In this document: positions 1-11,252 of the stretch, one piece after another
How positions within the stretch are numbered: position 1 is the first letter of the stretch
Layout: each line of letters begins with the position of its first letter
Assembly (NCBI GenBank): GCA_026168455.1
Contig: CM047426.1
Location: 58,067,812-58,131,811 of the forward strand
Direction: 5' to 3'
Length of the DNA: 64,000 nt
From: Theocolax elegans
Lineage: Eukaryota > Arthropoda > Insecta > Hymenoptera > Cerocephalidae
The notes under the pieces: model-generated
Databases searched by the model: none
What the model was told of the DNA's origin: nothing
What the model saw: only the letters and a program-made list of their open reading frames with translations
Made by a program: the position numbers and the translations under genes

Positions 1-80
1 AGGAAAGTCGTAATAGTAAAATTAAAATATAAAAGTGAAATGTGCCAGCTATAGTTACATATTGCTAGTTAAGAGTCAGG

Positions 81-108
81 TTCTCTCTCTCTCCCTCTCC
101 CTCTCTCC
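81..108. repeat. CT-rich microsatellite
   Basis: A run of CT and CCT units lies just upstream of a decayed retrotransposon fragment. Nothing suggests a function. The first 140 bases otherwise hold only AT-rich sequence with no recognisable gene. Confidence 0.7.
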
Positions 109-144
109 GGCCATGACTTCATTAGTTTAGAATTATTTATGTCA

Positions 145-885
145 AATCAAAAAGTAGTGGAGAGGAAGTTGTGGAGGCGTACTTATACATACTGCACTTT
201 TGGGAGTTCTTGATAACATCAGAAGGGCTATTGATTCGCGCATGATAATCATATTGATCCTTTTCGATTTCTCCAAGGCATTTGATTCAGTACCGCACGG
301 TCCACTGCTGCTTAAACTGCGCGATATGGGTTGCTCAGACACGGTGGTTTATTAGGTAAGGTGGTTTTTCCACTATTTAGTGGGTCGTACGCAAGCAGTT
401 ATGGATGAGTTGGGCGTGTGTTCAGACTGATTATTGTTCTCGGTTTTTATAAATGATATACCAGAAGTACTGCAGCACAGTATATGATATATGCCGACGA
501 TGCCTAGGTTTTTTCCTCCTGCGATTTTTGAGTTAGGTGTTCAACGGATTATCCATAATGCAAACGCCGTTGCATCTTGGGCTGTTCTCAGTAGTCTGAA
601 CCTAAACGTGAACAAGACTATGGTGATGATCCTGGGTAGTATACCCTGCATGTCAAACTACTGTACAACTACCTCGATTATAAGAACCAAGTAAAATCAC
701 TGGGCGTCTAGCTATCACCCACCATAGACTGGTCCCAGCCGGTTCTATCAATATCTGAGAATGCGCGGGATTCTATACACGCTACGTTTTCACAAGCGAC
801 CATTCTCTCGGAATACTCGAAAATATCTTATTGAAGTGCTTATAATGTCTCATGTTGACTACGCATGTACATGTGCGGATTCTAC
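145..885 (+). pseudogene. CR1-like non-LTR retrotransposon copy A, reverse transcriptase remnant
   Basis: The plus strand encodes a decayed reverse transcriptase. The best block, at about 238-330, reads LILFDFSKAFDSVPH, the conserved motif A with its catalytic Asp. Pieces of FINDIPEVLQHS, the motif-D region (LNLNVNKTMVMILGS) and the post-RT domain (ALRFHKRPFSRNTRKYLIE type, to about 870) follow in shifting frames. The same order is present in the better copy at 42.9-47.6 kb. The FADD catalytic box is destroyed and several stops and frameshifts are visible, so this copy is dead. It ends abruptly at about 885, where ORF1 sequence of another copy begins. Confidence 0.8.
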
Positions 886-2551
886 CATTAGAGGGCTTGT
901 TTTCCGAGACTCATCTTCCTCAACCAGAGATCACATCTTAGTGAAGGCGCATCTGCTCAAAGGAGTATCTGCAAATGTGATTTTTAGCGTGGGCGGAATA
1001 TCCTCGCATTTCCTGCGTGCGTTATGGCCTAAACCTCTGCATGATTTATGGTCTAAAGCGCTTCGTTGCTCGTCTGACTTGGGTTACGCCTAACCATTAA
1101 TCAAGAACTACTCGATCTATATGCGTAAAGTCAAGGAAGGGCAGCTTTTTCCGATATAATCAGAGTCGGGCCTTCTTAACTTTTCAGCTTACAATCCTTC
1201 CTTATCCAAGTGAGGATTAACTGGCCAGGCTTCAGCAACCCCAAACACCTCATTTACCATTTTCCATGCTAATATTAATCGCCTAAAAACTCATATTTTT
1301 TCCATTGAATCATTAGTCCTTCCACATAATTACGATATCATTGCTCTTACCGAAACCTTTCTCAGGGAACTGGACTCCTCCTACATGTCGAGTCTTCGTA
1401 ACTATACGCTACACAGAATGGACCGAGTCGGAAAGGGGGGGGGGGTGTCGCGGCTTACATCAAGAATAATCTTGATAATAATCTTGATGTTAGGCTCGTG
1501 GCACACTCAGACCCGGTATTCTCGAACTCCCCAGAGTTTATGATTTTTAAAATTTACATTTAGTATGTCTCGTTCTTCTACTGTGTGGTTTATAGGAAAC
1601 CTACAACAGCCTACCTATCCAAAGTTTTTGCTTCGCTGGCAAATTATCTTTATCTTTGCAACCAGGTTGTTATCACTGGGGATTTTAAAACAACACGTAT
1701 ATTAAGGATGGGCATCTGCTATGTTGGAGTCCTGTATAGATACACTAAACCTGTTTCTGATCAAATCTGACCCTACTCATCATACGCACTCGGCTACTCA
1801 CTCATTGCACACATGGCTCGACCTGTACATTGTTCGTATTCCCCCGCCTGCTTATGCATATAATAAATCCCCCGTGCCCTTTGCAGCAGGGCATGACTCC
1901 ATTATCCTCTCCTTGAACCTTGTGTAACCGTTACCGGTTATTAAGAGGATTTGGTCACGCAACCTTGCCCAGGTCGACTCCCAGACAGCTGCAGTTTTTT
2001 TCTCAGACACATATGATCATGCTTCATTACACTCTCATTCTGCTTTTACATCATCTCATATTTCCATAGCAGCTTCTCTCACTTTGCCTACATCGTCTGG
2101 CCGTTCATTTTCACCTTTTTTTCCGACTTCATTGTCTTATCCTATGCTGTCTCCTTTCTCCTCCAACAACCTCCTTCCCAACGTCGTCTTATCCATTTTC
2201 ACACCTTTGACTTACTCGCACCTGCAAAATTCATCACCATCAAAGATTGAAGTAAATCATTGATCATCTTGTACATAAAACATAAATTACAGGAAGTACT
2301 TGTCCTCTGGCCTGAGCTCTGACTATCTTGTATATAAGGAGCTTTGTAATTTAGTTTGTAATTCAATAAATACGAGCAAATTTATGTATTATAATAATAA
2401 ATATGCATCTAATTCTTCTAATCTGTGGGAAGAGCTAAGGAAGATGGATCTCGCTGTTAAATCTGCCCCATTGCCTCTCAATAGCTTCTCATTAGACCAA
2501 CTCAATACTCACTACGCCTCCATCTCTTACTCAACTACTCCTTTCATCCCT
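885..2551 (+). pseudogene. CR1-like copy B, 5' part: ORF1 end and APE-type endonuclease
   Basis: From about 885 to 1092 the plus strand matches the C-terminal part of ORF1 in the copy at 46.5-47.6 kb (RGLVFRDSSSSTRDHILVKA against KGLVFRVSSPSIRDLILEKA). After a short spacer, 1270-2230 carries an APE-like endonuclease: IIALTETFLR, GGGVAAYIKNNL, VVYRKPTTAYLS and VVITGDF. 2300-2551 is the linker before the RT (YYNNKYASNSSNLWEELRKM, HYASISYS). An oligo-G run at about 1436-1446 and several stops break the frame. The copy is interrupted at 2551 by the solo-LTR-like insertion and resumes at 4131. Confidence 0.82.
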
Positions 2552-4130
2552 TGTGAGGCAAGCCTCACTTAAGTATTTAAGAAAAGAAGCAAGTGTTAAA
2601 TGATAGAGATGAGAGGGTGTGAGAGAGATGGATGTAGAGAAGTGACAGGTGAAGGTTAGGACTGCGGTAGTTCGTATATACCGGCCCGAGTCACTCTCAT
2701 TACCGGGAAATCGAGCGAGAATAATAGGGAATATTTCTGTTTGTTGAGGATGATGGATACAAGGAAAGGATTGACGGTTAACAATAACACGTAGCACTGG
2801 ACAGACTGTGTACGATATCAAGTACGAGCGAAGCAGCTGACGACATCGTGGTAGCCCGTGTATATTAATCGGATACACCGTCCCGTGGCGACACCGTAAG
2901 AAAATTGGCAAACTGCCGACGGCACCGATCGCCACGTGCGCGCGCGAAACCGGGAGAGATAGAGAGATGTTGACCGCGTGCGTCGAGTAAGAGAGTGACG
3001 TCGCGCACACAGCACGCGCACGTCGAGTATAGATGAGAGCGGTGCGCCGGAGGGGGAACGACTATGAACGGGCTGATATTCATACGTACCAATGTAAGAG
3101 GAAAGGAGATAGACAGCTGTTCCGGTGCATTGGTGGAGGCGTTGGCGAATATGTACAGATGGCGGATAAAATAAAATGACGAACGTACACTAGCGGAATT
3201 GGAAGGAAAATAGGTGGCGTTACGGACGATTATCGGTACGTTTATTACCACCGATCTGGCGAATATGATAGCGAAAAGGGAGAACAACTAGCTCCACTAT
3301 CGGTAGCGGATAATATGAATCGGGGAAGAAGGACGAGACTCCTTCCCCAACCGCCGTAAAGTGCAGACGTGTTGCGAGAAACATAGCGAATAAGTAGCCA
3401 TTTTGAAATCCGCTGAGGTTGAAAGGAAGTCAAAGTATTGAGGCGATTTAATAGTTGTTGAACGATCAGTCGGAGCGAGAGACACCCGAAATTCAAGGGT
3501 TAGATACCGAGTCAGGAAAGAGATAATTCATTCGTAAAAAGGAGAGTTCTCGAATTGCGGTGAGTGAGGAAGTACGGTGTATTGTAAGGTATGAGAGTGT
3601 GATAAAAGGACGTTCCGTGAATATTGTAAAATAGAATAGCCGCGCGAAGATCGATAATTTAACCGATTTAGTACACGGTACGAGGATTAGCGGTAGCGGT
3701 CAATTAAACCCGAATCTATGATTATATTTTCTTTAGCGTTTCGCGACGATTTACTGAATTGCGCATATGTAAAATATAAAACAATAAATCAGCGAGATTT
3801 CTGATAGCGTTTGTATTTACTGTATATAAAATTAATGATAATTAAAGTGTTGATAATTATTGTGTTTAATCGAAGAGATTGATTTTATAACCCGAGTAAA
3901 TTATCCAAATTCCTACAACGTGGTTCCGCCATCTTTCCCGTGATGGCAACGTGGAGCCCGCGACCCTGAATCGGCTTGATGTTAGTTTTACCGGTAACTG
4001 ACGCCCAATTAATTAAAATCGTTACCGGATAATAATTATTAATTAGTTATTATTATTTATTTGTTGTAAGCCACAGTGACATGTTGCACTACGGGAACGA
4101 CTTGTTAAGAATCAAAAGTGCAACGTCACA
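2552..4130. mobile_element. Solo-LTR-like insertion (1.58 kb) inside CR1-like copy B
   Basis: The insertion begins TGTGAGGC and ends ACGTCACA, so it has TG...CA ends with a short TGTGA/TCACA inverted repeat. It is flanked on both sides by CCCT (2548-2551 and 4131-4134), a 4-bp target duplication. The CR1-like reading (HYASISYSTTPF ... LYSLISSVNI) continues across it, compared with the uninterrupted copy near 45.0 kb, which fixes both boundaries. No long coding frame is convincing inside. It is GC-richer than its surroundings at 2640-3560. These traits fit a solo LTR of a Gypsy-type element. A non-autonomous element with TG/CA ends is the alternative. Confidence 0.72.
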
Positions 4131-5360
4131 CCCTACTCAGCTTTATTCACTTATTTCTTCCGTTAATATTCTACCCTCTTCCTATCCTCTAATCTCTTTT
4201 CATTTTACCCCTATCATCTATAAAGCTACGGGCCACAATGGAATCTACTTCTCTATGTTGAAGCTCCTAGCTCCTCTGATAGCCGCTGATCTAGCTGAAA
4301 TTTTGATCATCATCTAGATGCTCTATCATCTGGATCTTTCCCGCAATCCTGGAGAAAATCCCTTCTCTTTCCTTTGGCTAAGTCAAGTAGGGTGGATTCG
4401 CCGTCTAATACTAGGCCTATTGCTAAGCTTTGTGAGGTCTCTAAAATTCTCGAGAAATTAGTTCACGATCAGCTCGCTTAATATCTGAGCAAAACAACTA
4501 AATTATTGAGGGATAAGCGGGATTCCGTCCGGGGCATAGTATTTAGACGGCTTTAATCGGAGTCTTAGATGACATTAGAAGAGCCATAGATAAGCGTATG
4601 GTCACCATTCTCATTCTGTTTGACTTTTTCAAGGCGTTTCATTCCGTACCACACGGCTTTTTACTTTTTAAATTGCGATCTTTAGGCTGTTCTAACAAGT
4701 GTCATAACCTGGTTTTACCACTATCTTTTGAGCCGCTCGCAGGCGGTGGTGATGAATTGGTGGCAAGCTCGGCTCGGCTTGGCATATCTAGGCATGTTTC
4801 GCAGGACAATGTCCTTGGCCCATTATTATTATCGACTTTTATCAATGACCTGCCTCAAGTTCTAAATTATTCTAGTCACATGATTTTTGCAAATGACACC
4901 CAGATCTACCACTCATGTTATCCTGCCGACCTCGACCATGGAGTTGTACGAATTTCCGAAGACGCTAACGCGGTTGATAGCTGGGCGAGGTCGAATGACT
5001 TGAAGCTAAATGTTAAAAAGACGAAGGTGATGATCTTGGGTAGTCAGGCCTATATTTCGCGAATGGACCTGGACGCTGCTCCAGAGGTTTCAATAAATGG
5101 TAACTTTCTTAATTATGAGTCTGAAATTAAGGCGCTAGGGGTCTGGATAGCGTCTACCTTGGATTAGTCACGTTAGGTCACGTCAGTGTCCCAGCGAGTT
5201 CAAGGGGTCCTTCACTCTTTAAGGTTCTTTAAGCGTGCGTTTTCGCGTTAAAATAAGAAGAATCTAGTCGAAGCGCTTATTTCCTCGAATTTCGACTACG
5301 CATGTGCAGTGTTAAACCACATCGACGCTACTAAGAACTTAAAACTTCAGCGCTAAACGC
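4131..5360 (+). pseudogene. CR1-like copy B, 3' part: reverse transcriptase
   Basis: This continues copy B after the insertion. Recognisable blocks are the RT N-terminal segment (NTRPIAKLCEVSKILEKLVH at about 4405-4465), motif A (TILILFDFFKAFHSVPHG, about 4600), the FINDLPQVLN segment and the catalytic region where FADD has become FANDTQIYHS (about 4885-4915). Then come LKLNVKKTKVMILGSQ and the post-RT stretch VQGVLHSLRFFKRAFSR. The loss of the first catalytic Asp in FADD, plus several stops, makes it inactive. It is truncated at about 5360, before the 3' tail. Confidence 0.85.
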
Positions 5361-5554
5361 GTGAACCTTGGATTCGGATTAAGCGCCTCAAAATACATAA
5401 GGATAAATAGATCCAGTTTCTTGAATAGACAACTTTTACTTATATGCCGGTGTTATTAATAAATTAACGTATTAGTTTTGCTACGCTTGCACTTCCGTTG
5501 ATGCTTACTGCGGCCTTAAAAATAAGACACTGTGCAATGTAGCAACGCATCAAA
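5361..5554. other. Short AT-rich spacer
   Basis: No gene or repeat is recognisable between the truncated retrotransposon and the MITE that follows. Confidence 0.5.
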
Positions 5555-5699
5555 TTAACCTCCAGGCAGCCGGGATTTTTGGATTGTTGAATATCATACT
5601 TTGTAAAAATTTTCATACTGAACTTTCAAGAATATCTAGTGATAAATGGCCAACATTAGGTGACCTTAAAAGAGGTCATGCCGGCCGCCTGGAGGTTAA
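5555..5699. mobile_element. MITE with TTAA ends, piggyBac-type
   Basis: The 145-bp element has 19-bp terminal inverted repeats (TTAACCTCCAGGCAGCCGG at 5555-5573 and its complement with one mismatch at 5681-5699). TTAA at both ends suggests the TTAA target preference of piggyBac elements. A related element with a similar TIR sits at 29549-29696. It has no coding capacity. Confidence 0.6.
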
Positions 5700-6802
5700 A
5701 CTTAATCGGGTAAAGAAATATAATCCGTTAGAAAAAAAATGATGATAGGACTTTATAAGTACTAGTAAATTAGGTCTAGTAAAATCTTTTGTGTTAAATA
5801 TCTCATTACTTGTTATTTATAGTAATGTTGAAAAATGTTTAAATTCAAACAATAAAACGACATTTATTTTGAATGCTTCTGTATAACATGACCATTTTTT
5901 GACAATACTTTCAGTCGTGTGTAGCACTAACTTAAAATGGTTCAAAAAATTTTTGCAGAATAACGTGATTTAAAAAAAAAATTATTTAATCAAAACTTTC
6001 AAATGGAAAGAGGGTACGTTGGTGCGTCTAACATATAGATTTGCTCAATGGCATGTATACTTAACTGTAAATTTTTTACAATGCCGAAATTAAATATGGT
6101 GGCCATCCAATTAACTTATTTTCCATTAAACTTATCTAGAAAGATTCGTGATTTCTTTTCTCGATTAGTATCCACTTTACGAAAAAAAGTTATACAATAT
6201 TTATTTTTATAAAAGTTATAAAAAGTGCTTAGAATTGTTCAAAGAATACGTGTGAATTTTTTCAGAATTTTTGGATCGACTTTTGGGTCTTTTTAAATGG
6301 CTAGTTTTTAAAAAATCCAAAAGTCTGGAGCAACTGTATTGAATATTAAAAATTCTGAAATAATTCAATCACAGTTCTGATCAATTCTAAACACTTTTTG
6401 TTGTATAACTTTTTTTCGTAGAGTAGGTATTTATTGAATTAAAGGTGTTGAACGTTCTTAGCCGCTGCTGAATGTAACGTTGCCCGGGTTTCACCATAAT
6501 CAACATTTATTTATTGTTTTATCTAATCAAAGAACATTATTCTTCGCGATTTATTTTACCTCGATAAACAATATTTAAAGAAATATATAAAAATATATAT
6601 GCCCTATTTTTAATTACATTTGTAGTTTTATGAATTTTACGTAAGTAGTAGGTCATAAGTATAAACTAAAAGTACATTCTACATAACGCAAATGACCTAT
6701 CCTTTCTTATACCTATTTTATATATTACTTTCTAAACCAGTTGTACCTATTTTATTTTACACACACTGACGCTTTTTTCATATATCTGCTAACGACCTCA
6801 AA

Positions 6803-6949
6803 ATGTTGAAGAATCGAAGAAGTCGATATGAAATTTCTGAAAAAGAAAATTCCAATGAATTTGTATTCATTCCTGGTAAGGATTCAGGACAATCTGATAA
6901 TGATGTATCAAAAGATGAAGATAAATTTCATGAAAATCGCAACGAATAA
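6803..6949 (+). pseudogene. Possible N-terminal piece of piggyBac-like transposase
   Basis: A 48-residue frame starting MLKNRRSRYEISEKENS is rich in Asp, Glu and Lys (GKDSGQSDNDVSKDEDKFHE). It resembles the acidic, poorly conserved N-terminus common in piggyBac transposases. It lies inside a TIR-bounded element and stops before any catalytic region. The assignment rests mainly on the position and on the Cys-rich piece downstream. Confidence 0.3.
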
Positions 6950-7126
6950 CTCGTCTACTTTTAAAATTTATAACAATTTATGGGCGGAGTAATCATTTAT
7001 TACAAATGCATTTATTCTAAGGAATACTGTTCTACAAAATGCAAAATGCGGGATAAAAGAATTTGCTATAGAAATAAGCAAGCATTATATTAACGAAGCA
7101 AACATATAAAACAAACAGTTCTATTA

Positions 7127-7240
7127 ACGAAGCATGAACTTGCAAAAGGAACTAAACGCTCATATTGGTCGGAATGTAAAGCAAGAAGTGCAAAATGTTG
7201 CGAGAAATGCAATATTGAATTTTTTGTGAACCATGTTTAA
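7127..7240 (+). pseudogene. Possible C-terminal Cys-rich tail of piggyBac-like transposase
   Basis: The frame reads TKHELAKGTKRSYWSECKAR followed by KCCEKCNIEFFVNHV and a stop. Spaced Cys pairs after a TKR-Y segment, ending in an aromatic-rich CxxC tail, resemble the C-terminal zinc-binding domain of piggyBac transposases. Only 37 residues remain. Confidence 0.4.
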
Positions 7241-7567
7241 AAAAAACACTATTAGTAGAATCAAAAATTAATAAAAAAAAAAACCGATAACGTGGGTTTT
7301 ATATGAACGTTCACCTCCATGTGGTGAAACGCGGGCAACGTTACATTCACCAGCGGCTAAGAACGCTACTAAAAATTTTTTTTTCAAAAATTCGCGTTAT
7401 TCTGCAAAAAATTGTTTATAAATTCTTATTGTTAAATTTTTTGACAATTCTGATACCGGATTCTGAAAGAACAAACAATTTTACGTTAGAAATGGTATTT
7501 TAATAATTTTTTGAACCATTTTAAGTTAATGCTACACACGACTGAAAGTATTGTCGAAAAATGGTCA

Positions 7568-8030
7568 AGTTGGGCGTTAAGGGGTTAATATTACTTTTGG
7601 TTTATCGGTTCTAAAGTTTATAATTTAATAACGAGGGCATGGAGATGGTAAAAGTTTCGATATCTTATTGGTTTAAATATCTTGTCAGGAAATTCATGTA
7701 AAATCATCAGCAATATTACCTAATTGAATACTGGGACTAATATACTGGGGTTGGTATTTTTCAACTTTTAATGGCTCTATTACAAAAAATGGGTAAATAT
7801 TAAAGTAAACTGTAAATTAATTACTTTTTTTCGTATTTAATACATTATGTTAAATTATTACTATTTACTGTTTAAAAGAATCGTAATGAACTAGATCGAA
7901 AACATAAGCCATGAGCGATAAGAGTGGTTTTCACTACTATAGTATTACTGATGTTTATTCACACCAAATGAATAATATTTTTTCAACGCATTATACATAT
8001 GTTAAAAAAATTAATATCATTTACGCGGCT
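7568..8030. other. AT-rich spacer without gene
   Basis: No coding frame, tandem array or long inverted repeat is visible. Confidence 0.5.
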
Positions 8031-8086
8031 ATTAAGGGGTCAAGCCTGGGTGAAATGTTTTAAATAAATAAACAATTATTATTAGA

Positions 8087-8170
8087 TTAATTAATATTTT
8101 TATCGGTCTTACAGTCAATTATATGGGCAGTCATATAATTGACTGCAAGACCGATAAAAATATTAATTAA
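8087..8170. repeat. Near-perfect 39-bp-arm palindrome
   Basis: Arms 8087-8125 and 8132-8170 pair with one mismatch around a 6-base loop. The inner part reads CAGTCAATTATATG / CATATAATTGACTG. It is AT-rich, lacks a coding frame, and lies just inside the left end of MULE copy 1. Confidence 0.85.
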
Positions 8171-8375
8171 TTTAGTTATACTACAGTCGACATAAGTAAT
8201 ATTTTATTAATTATTATTAGAATAAATTTTTTTTTAATTCTTACAAATTTATTTTTTTTTTACATAATATATATAATATACTTTATATTTATCAATATAA
8301 AAAATGTTTATTATGCATTTTTAATACTGGTTATTAAACTTATAATGATATTAAAAAATTGATCAATTTTTGCAG

Positions 8376-8670
8376 TTGCCGCAGGATATTGAAGCACTGA
8401 ATGCATCTTTTAATGTCTAATAAGTCTTAAAATGTTCATGGAATATATGTTTACAAACTTATGTTTTTCTTTTTCTGAAAAAAAAAATTAATAACAATGT
8501 ATTAAATATAAAAGTTGATAATAATAAGAAAAATAGTGAATGTTATGTACGTATACGTATTTATCTTTTTAAAAATTGGGCAACATAAGTCTATGAAAAA
8601 ATATATTTTAAAATTTTTCCTAAAATTTCAAACTGATTCATCATCCTGGTTCTGAAATATCCTGCGGCAA
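8376..8670. mobile_element. MITE-like element, 15-bp TIRs
   Basis: TTGCCGCAGGATATT at 8376-8390 is repeated inverted and perfectly at 8656-8670. The 295-bp interior is AT-rich and non-coding. No obvious target duplication beyond A/T bases was found. Confidence 0.5.
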
Positions 8671-8682
8671 GTAAGCTAAAAT

Positions 8683-8697
8683 GATAAAAAAAATCTA
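8683..8697. repeat. Target-site duplication, left of PLE palindrome
   Basis: GATAAAAAAAATCTA is present here and again in the same orientation at 13758-13772, immediately outside the PLE palindrome. It indicates insertion of the whole unit into one target. Confidence 0.75.
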
Positions 8698-8794
8698 ACT
8701 TGTTGATTTCACCCTCCATTGTTAATTATTAAAAGGAATCGATTTCGAGGGTCAGTTTTTTAAATAAATGAACACTATTTATTTAAATTTAGTT

Positions 8795-8837
8795 GTACAA
8801 CGTTTCGTCTGCGTGGTTTGCAGACCTCTTCAGGTAC
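8795..8837 (-). ncRNA. Hammerhead-ribozyme-like motif, left PLE arm
   Basis: This is the mirror copy of the motif at 13647-13689. On the minus strand it has CTGAAGAG, a 6-bp stem (GTCTGC/GCAGAC), then GAAAC, enclosed by GTAC on both sides. PLEs are known to carry minimal hammerhead ribozymes in their terminal regions. Cleavage activity is not shown by the sequence. Confidence 0.6.
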
Positions 8838-9106
8838 TATAAATTTATTGAGCACAAAATAACAATTTTAATAATTACAAATTAACGGACGAAATATTGA
8901 ATAAATTAACGGAAGAAAATATTACCATTGATACACTGAAACGTAGATGTAATAAGCCCAGAAAGGCGTCGTCGAATAACAAGAGTATGCGAAATCGAGC
9001 GAATTTATACAAAACAAAACAAGTGTCTGCGAGTATATGTGTATGTATGTTTACAAATTAAAAGTCAATTTCTTAGAAATACTCGGATATAAATAGTCTC
9101 TTTAAA

Positions 9107-11230
9107 TCACATCATAATACTTTTATATTGTCGGTTTAAATATTGTACGTCTTCTTTTCTATTGATAGTCGAATTATAATAATTAATGTGTAACATTTCT
9201 GAAATAATTCGTTTTTTGTAGGATGACTCTCTATCTAATATTTTTACATTGTCCCAATCGAACTCATGATCCGCATTTTTAACAATATGTGCAGTAACAA
9301 CAGCTTCCGGATTTTTATTTTTCTGGTGTTCTTTAATTCTGTTTTTTAGGCAGCGTTTAGTTTCTCCGATGTAAGTTGCCGGGCATTTTTTACAATTAAA
9401 TTTGTATACTACCCCTGTCATATCCCATTTTTCAGTTGAGTCTTTGCCTAATTTTATTATATTATTAAATTTGTGATTAATTAATGGAATTGTGTTAATG
9501 TTAAATTTTTTTAACATGTTTGAACATTTATTAAAAAACTCTTGATTATAAGGTAATGATATAGTGCAAATTGGAAGCTGTTTTCTTGTTTCGCTTGTGC
9601 CTGTGAATTTAATTTTACGTAGTCTGTTTTTAATTGCCAAATTCGTGAAATTGTCGGGATAGTTATTCGTTTTTAATAAGTTTCTAACAATCATTATATT
9701 TTGTTTGTGAAATTGTTGATGAGATAAGATAATTGCTCTGTCTACTAAATTATAAATTATGTTTCGTTTTCGTTGAATAGTATGATTTGATTCAAAATTT
9801 AGTATACGATTAGAATTTGTTGATTTTTTAAACCAATTAGTTATAATTTTATTGTCAGTTTTAATCAATGTAAGATCCAAAAATTAATGCAGTTATTTTC
9901 TTCCATTTCATGTGTAAATTTTAAATAATTGCTGTAGTTGTTGAAAACTTGTAAAACCGTATTTATGTGTTCTTTTTGTATAAATAAAAGTATGTCATCT
10001 ACGTATCGATAGTAAATTAATGGGGAACAATTGTGTTTCTCTTTTAATTCTTTAAGGCAATGAGTCTCTAAATCATCCATTACTAAATCAGCAAATAATG
10101 GTGATATAGGAGAGCCCATTGGAGAACCGAATATTTGTTTGTATATTATATTGTTAAAAATAAAAAAAGTATTATTGAATAAAAATTCGACTATATTACG
10201 TATTTCGTAAAAAGGTATCTTGCATTTATTGTGAATATATTTAAATCATTTGTCTAAGCTATTAAGAACTTCGTTACATGAAATGTTTGTAAACAGTGAG
10301 CTGACATCTAAAGATAACATGCTATAATCGTCGGGAATATTAATATTGGACAGTTTCTTTTTTAATTCAAAGCTATTATTAATGTGCGATTTTGGAACAG
10401 GAATTATATTTTTAAGTTCATTATATACAATTTTGGCTAAATAATAAGTTGGAGAATTCACGGTAGAAATTATTGGTCTAAGTGGAACATTATTTTTGTG
10501 TATTTTAGGTAATCCATAAGCTTTAGCTAAATTAGTATTAGTTTGAGTTAACTGATTATTATGAAATTCCTTATAGAGATATTTATTATCATTAAGATTT
10601 TTTAACATAGAATGGACTTCTAACTGTAGTTTTCTGAGTGGATTCTTTTTTAAGATTGTATATGTATTAGTATCATTCAGTAAATCATTCATTTTTTGGA
10701 AATATTCAGTTTTGTTTAAACATACTGTTACATTACCCTTGTCTGCATTAGTAAAAAATATGTCTGGATTATCCTTTAAGAAAATTTTTGTAGCTTTTAA
10801 ATTGTCTGTAAATTCACGTTCTTTAACCGATAAATGAGTTTGTTTTTTTGTAACAAATTTAATGCTTTCAACAACAATGTCTCTTATCTCATTTTTTGAT
10901 TCTGTATTAATTTCTATTTTATCCAAACTGTGTTCTACATTTTTTATAGTTGAAATAATATCACTATTGGAAAATTGTGATAATGTATTAAATTTTGGAC
11001 CAAGCGAAACAATTTTTACTACATTATCTGGAATTTCTGTCGTAGTTAAATTTCTAATCCATTCATGTTTACTGTTATCATATTCCGAAGACTTTTTAAT
11101 TTTAATTAATTTATACAATTTATTCTCGTGAATTTTAGTGATGCTATTGTAAATTCTTAAACTTTTTTCTTCGGTAAATTGAAAAAAACGGTCTAAAATA
11201 TTTATGTCTAATTTACTATTATTAATTTTA
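9107..11230 (-). pseudogene. PLE reverse transcriptase/GIY-YIG endonuclease, left copy
   Basis: Read on the minus strand, this is the same polyprotein as the right copy: RT motif A as SLDVSSLFTNI, motif B as MGSPISPLFADLV, YRYVDDILLF with the catalytic Asp pair, and a C-terminal GIY-YIG domain (CKKCPATYIGETKRCLKNRI). Two lesions are visible. A TGA stop after NSLDK (10246-10248) is shared with the right copy. A one-base loss in a T run at about 9889 shifts the frame after ENNCINF. There is no upstream start: the 5' end is cut at the palindrome centre. Intact PLE proteins are usually somewhat longer at the N-terminus. Confidence 0.9.
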
Positions 11231-11252
11231 TTTTTATTCTCGTGAATTTTAG
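11231..11252. other. Centre of the PLE palindrome, templated filler
   Basis: Between the arms are 22 bases that do not pair with each other. A 21-base stretch (11233-11253) is identical to 11119-11139 in the left arm and in the same orientation, so the junction carries a copied patch of the element rather than random bases. Confidence 0.7.

Larger units (their letters stand above)
6452..7366. mobile_element. Internally deleted piggyBac-like element nested in the long-TIR element
   Basis: Inverted repeats of about 45 bp (6452-6496 and 7322-7365) share ACGTTCTTAGCCGCTG and GAATGTAACGTTGCCCG with few mismatches. Between them are two short coding remnants on the plus strand that look like the N- and C-terminal pieces of a piggyBac-type transposase, with the catalytic centre deleted. 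The complete disagreement of this TIR with the outer one argues for two nested insertions. Confidence 0.5.
5889..7567. mobile_element. Long-TIR DNA element with a nested element
   Basis: Inverted arms start TGACCATTTTT at 5889 and at 7567 on the opposite strand. They share a nearly identical ~60-bp stretch including GACAATACTTTCAGTCGTG and AACTTAAAATGGTTCAAAAA, and a further block, TTTTGCAGAATAACG. The left arm lacks about 110 bp present in the right arm. A second inverted pair lies at 6175-6260 and 6385-6425. The interior holds another inverted-repeat element (6452-7366). No intact transposase is present. The right end continues into TTAACCCCTTAACGCCC on the opposite strand, suggesting TTAA-type ends. 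Confidence 0.55.

Noticed and set aside
2531..3496. Long minus-strand open frames in the GC-rich insertion
   Set aside because: Several overlapping frames of similar length, Arg/Ser-rich, with no domain. They are a by-product of GC-rich sequence inside the solo-LTR-like insertion.
3915..3960. Possible primer-binding site (TGGTTCCGCC / TGGCAACGTGGAGCCC)
   Set aside because: The insertion boundaries set by CCCT duplications place this inside the repeat, not just after it, so it cannot be a normal primer-binding site of this insertion.
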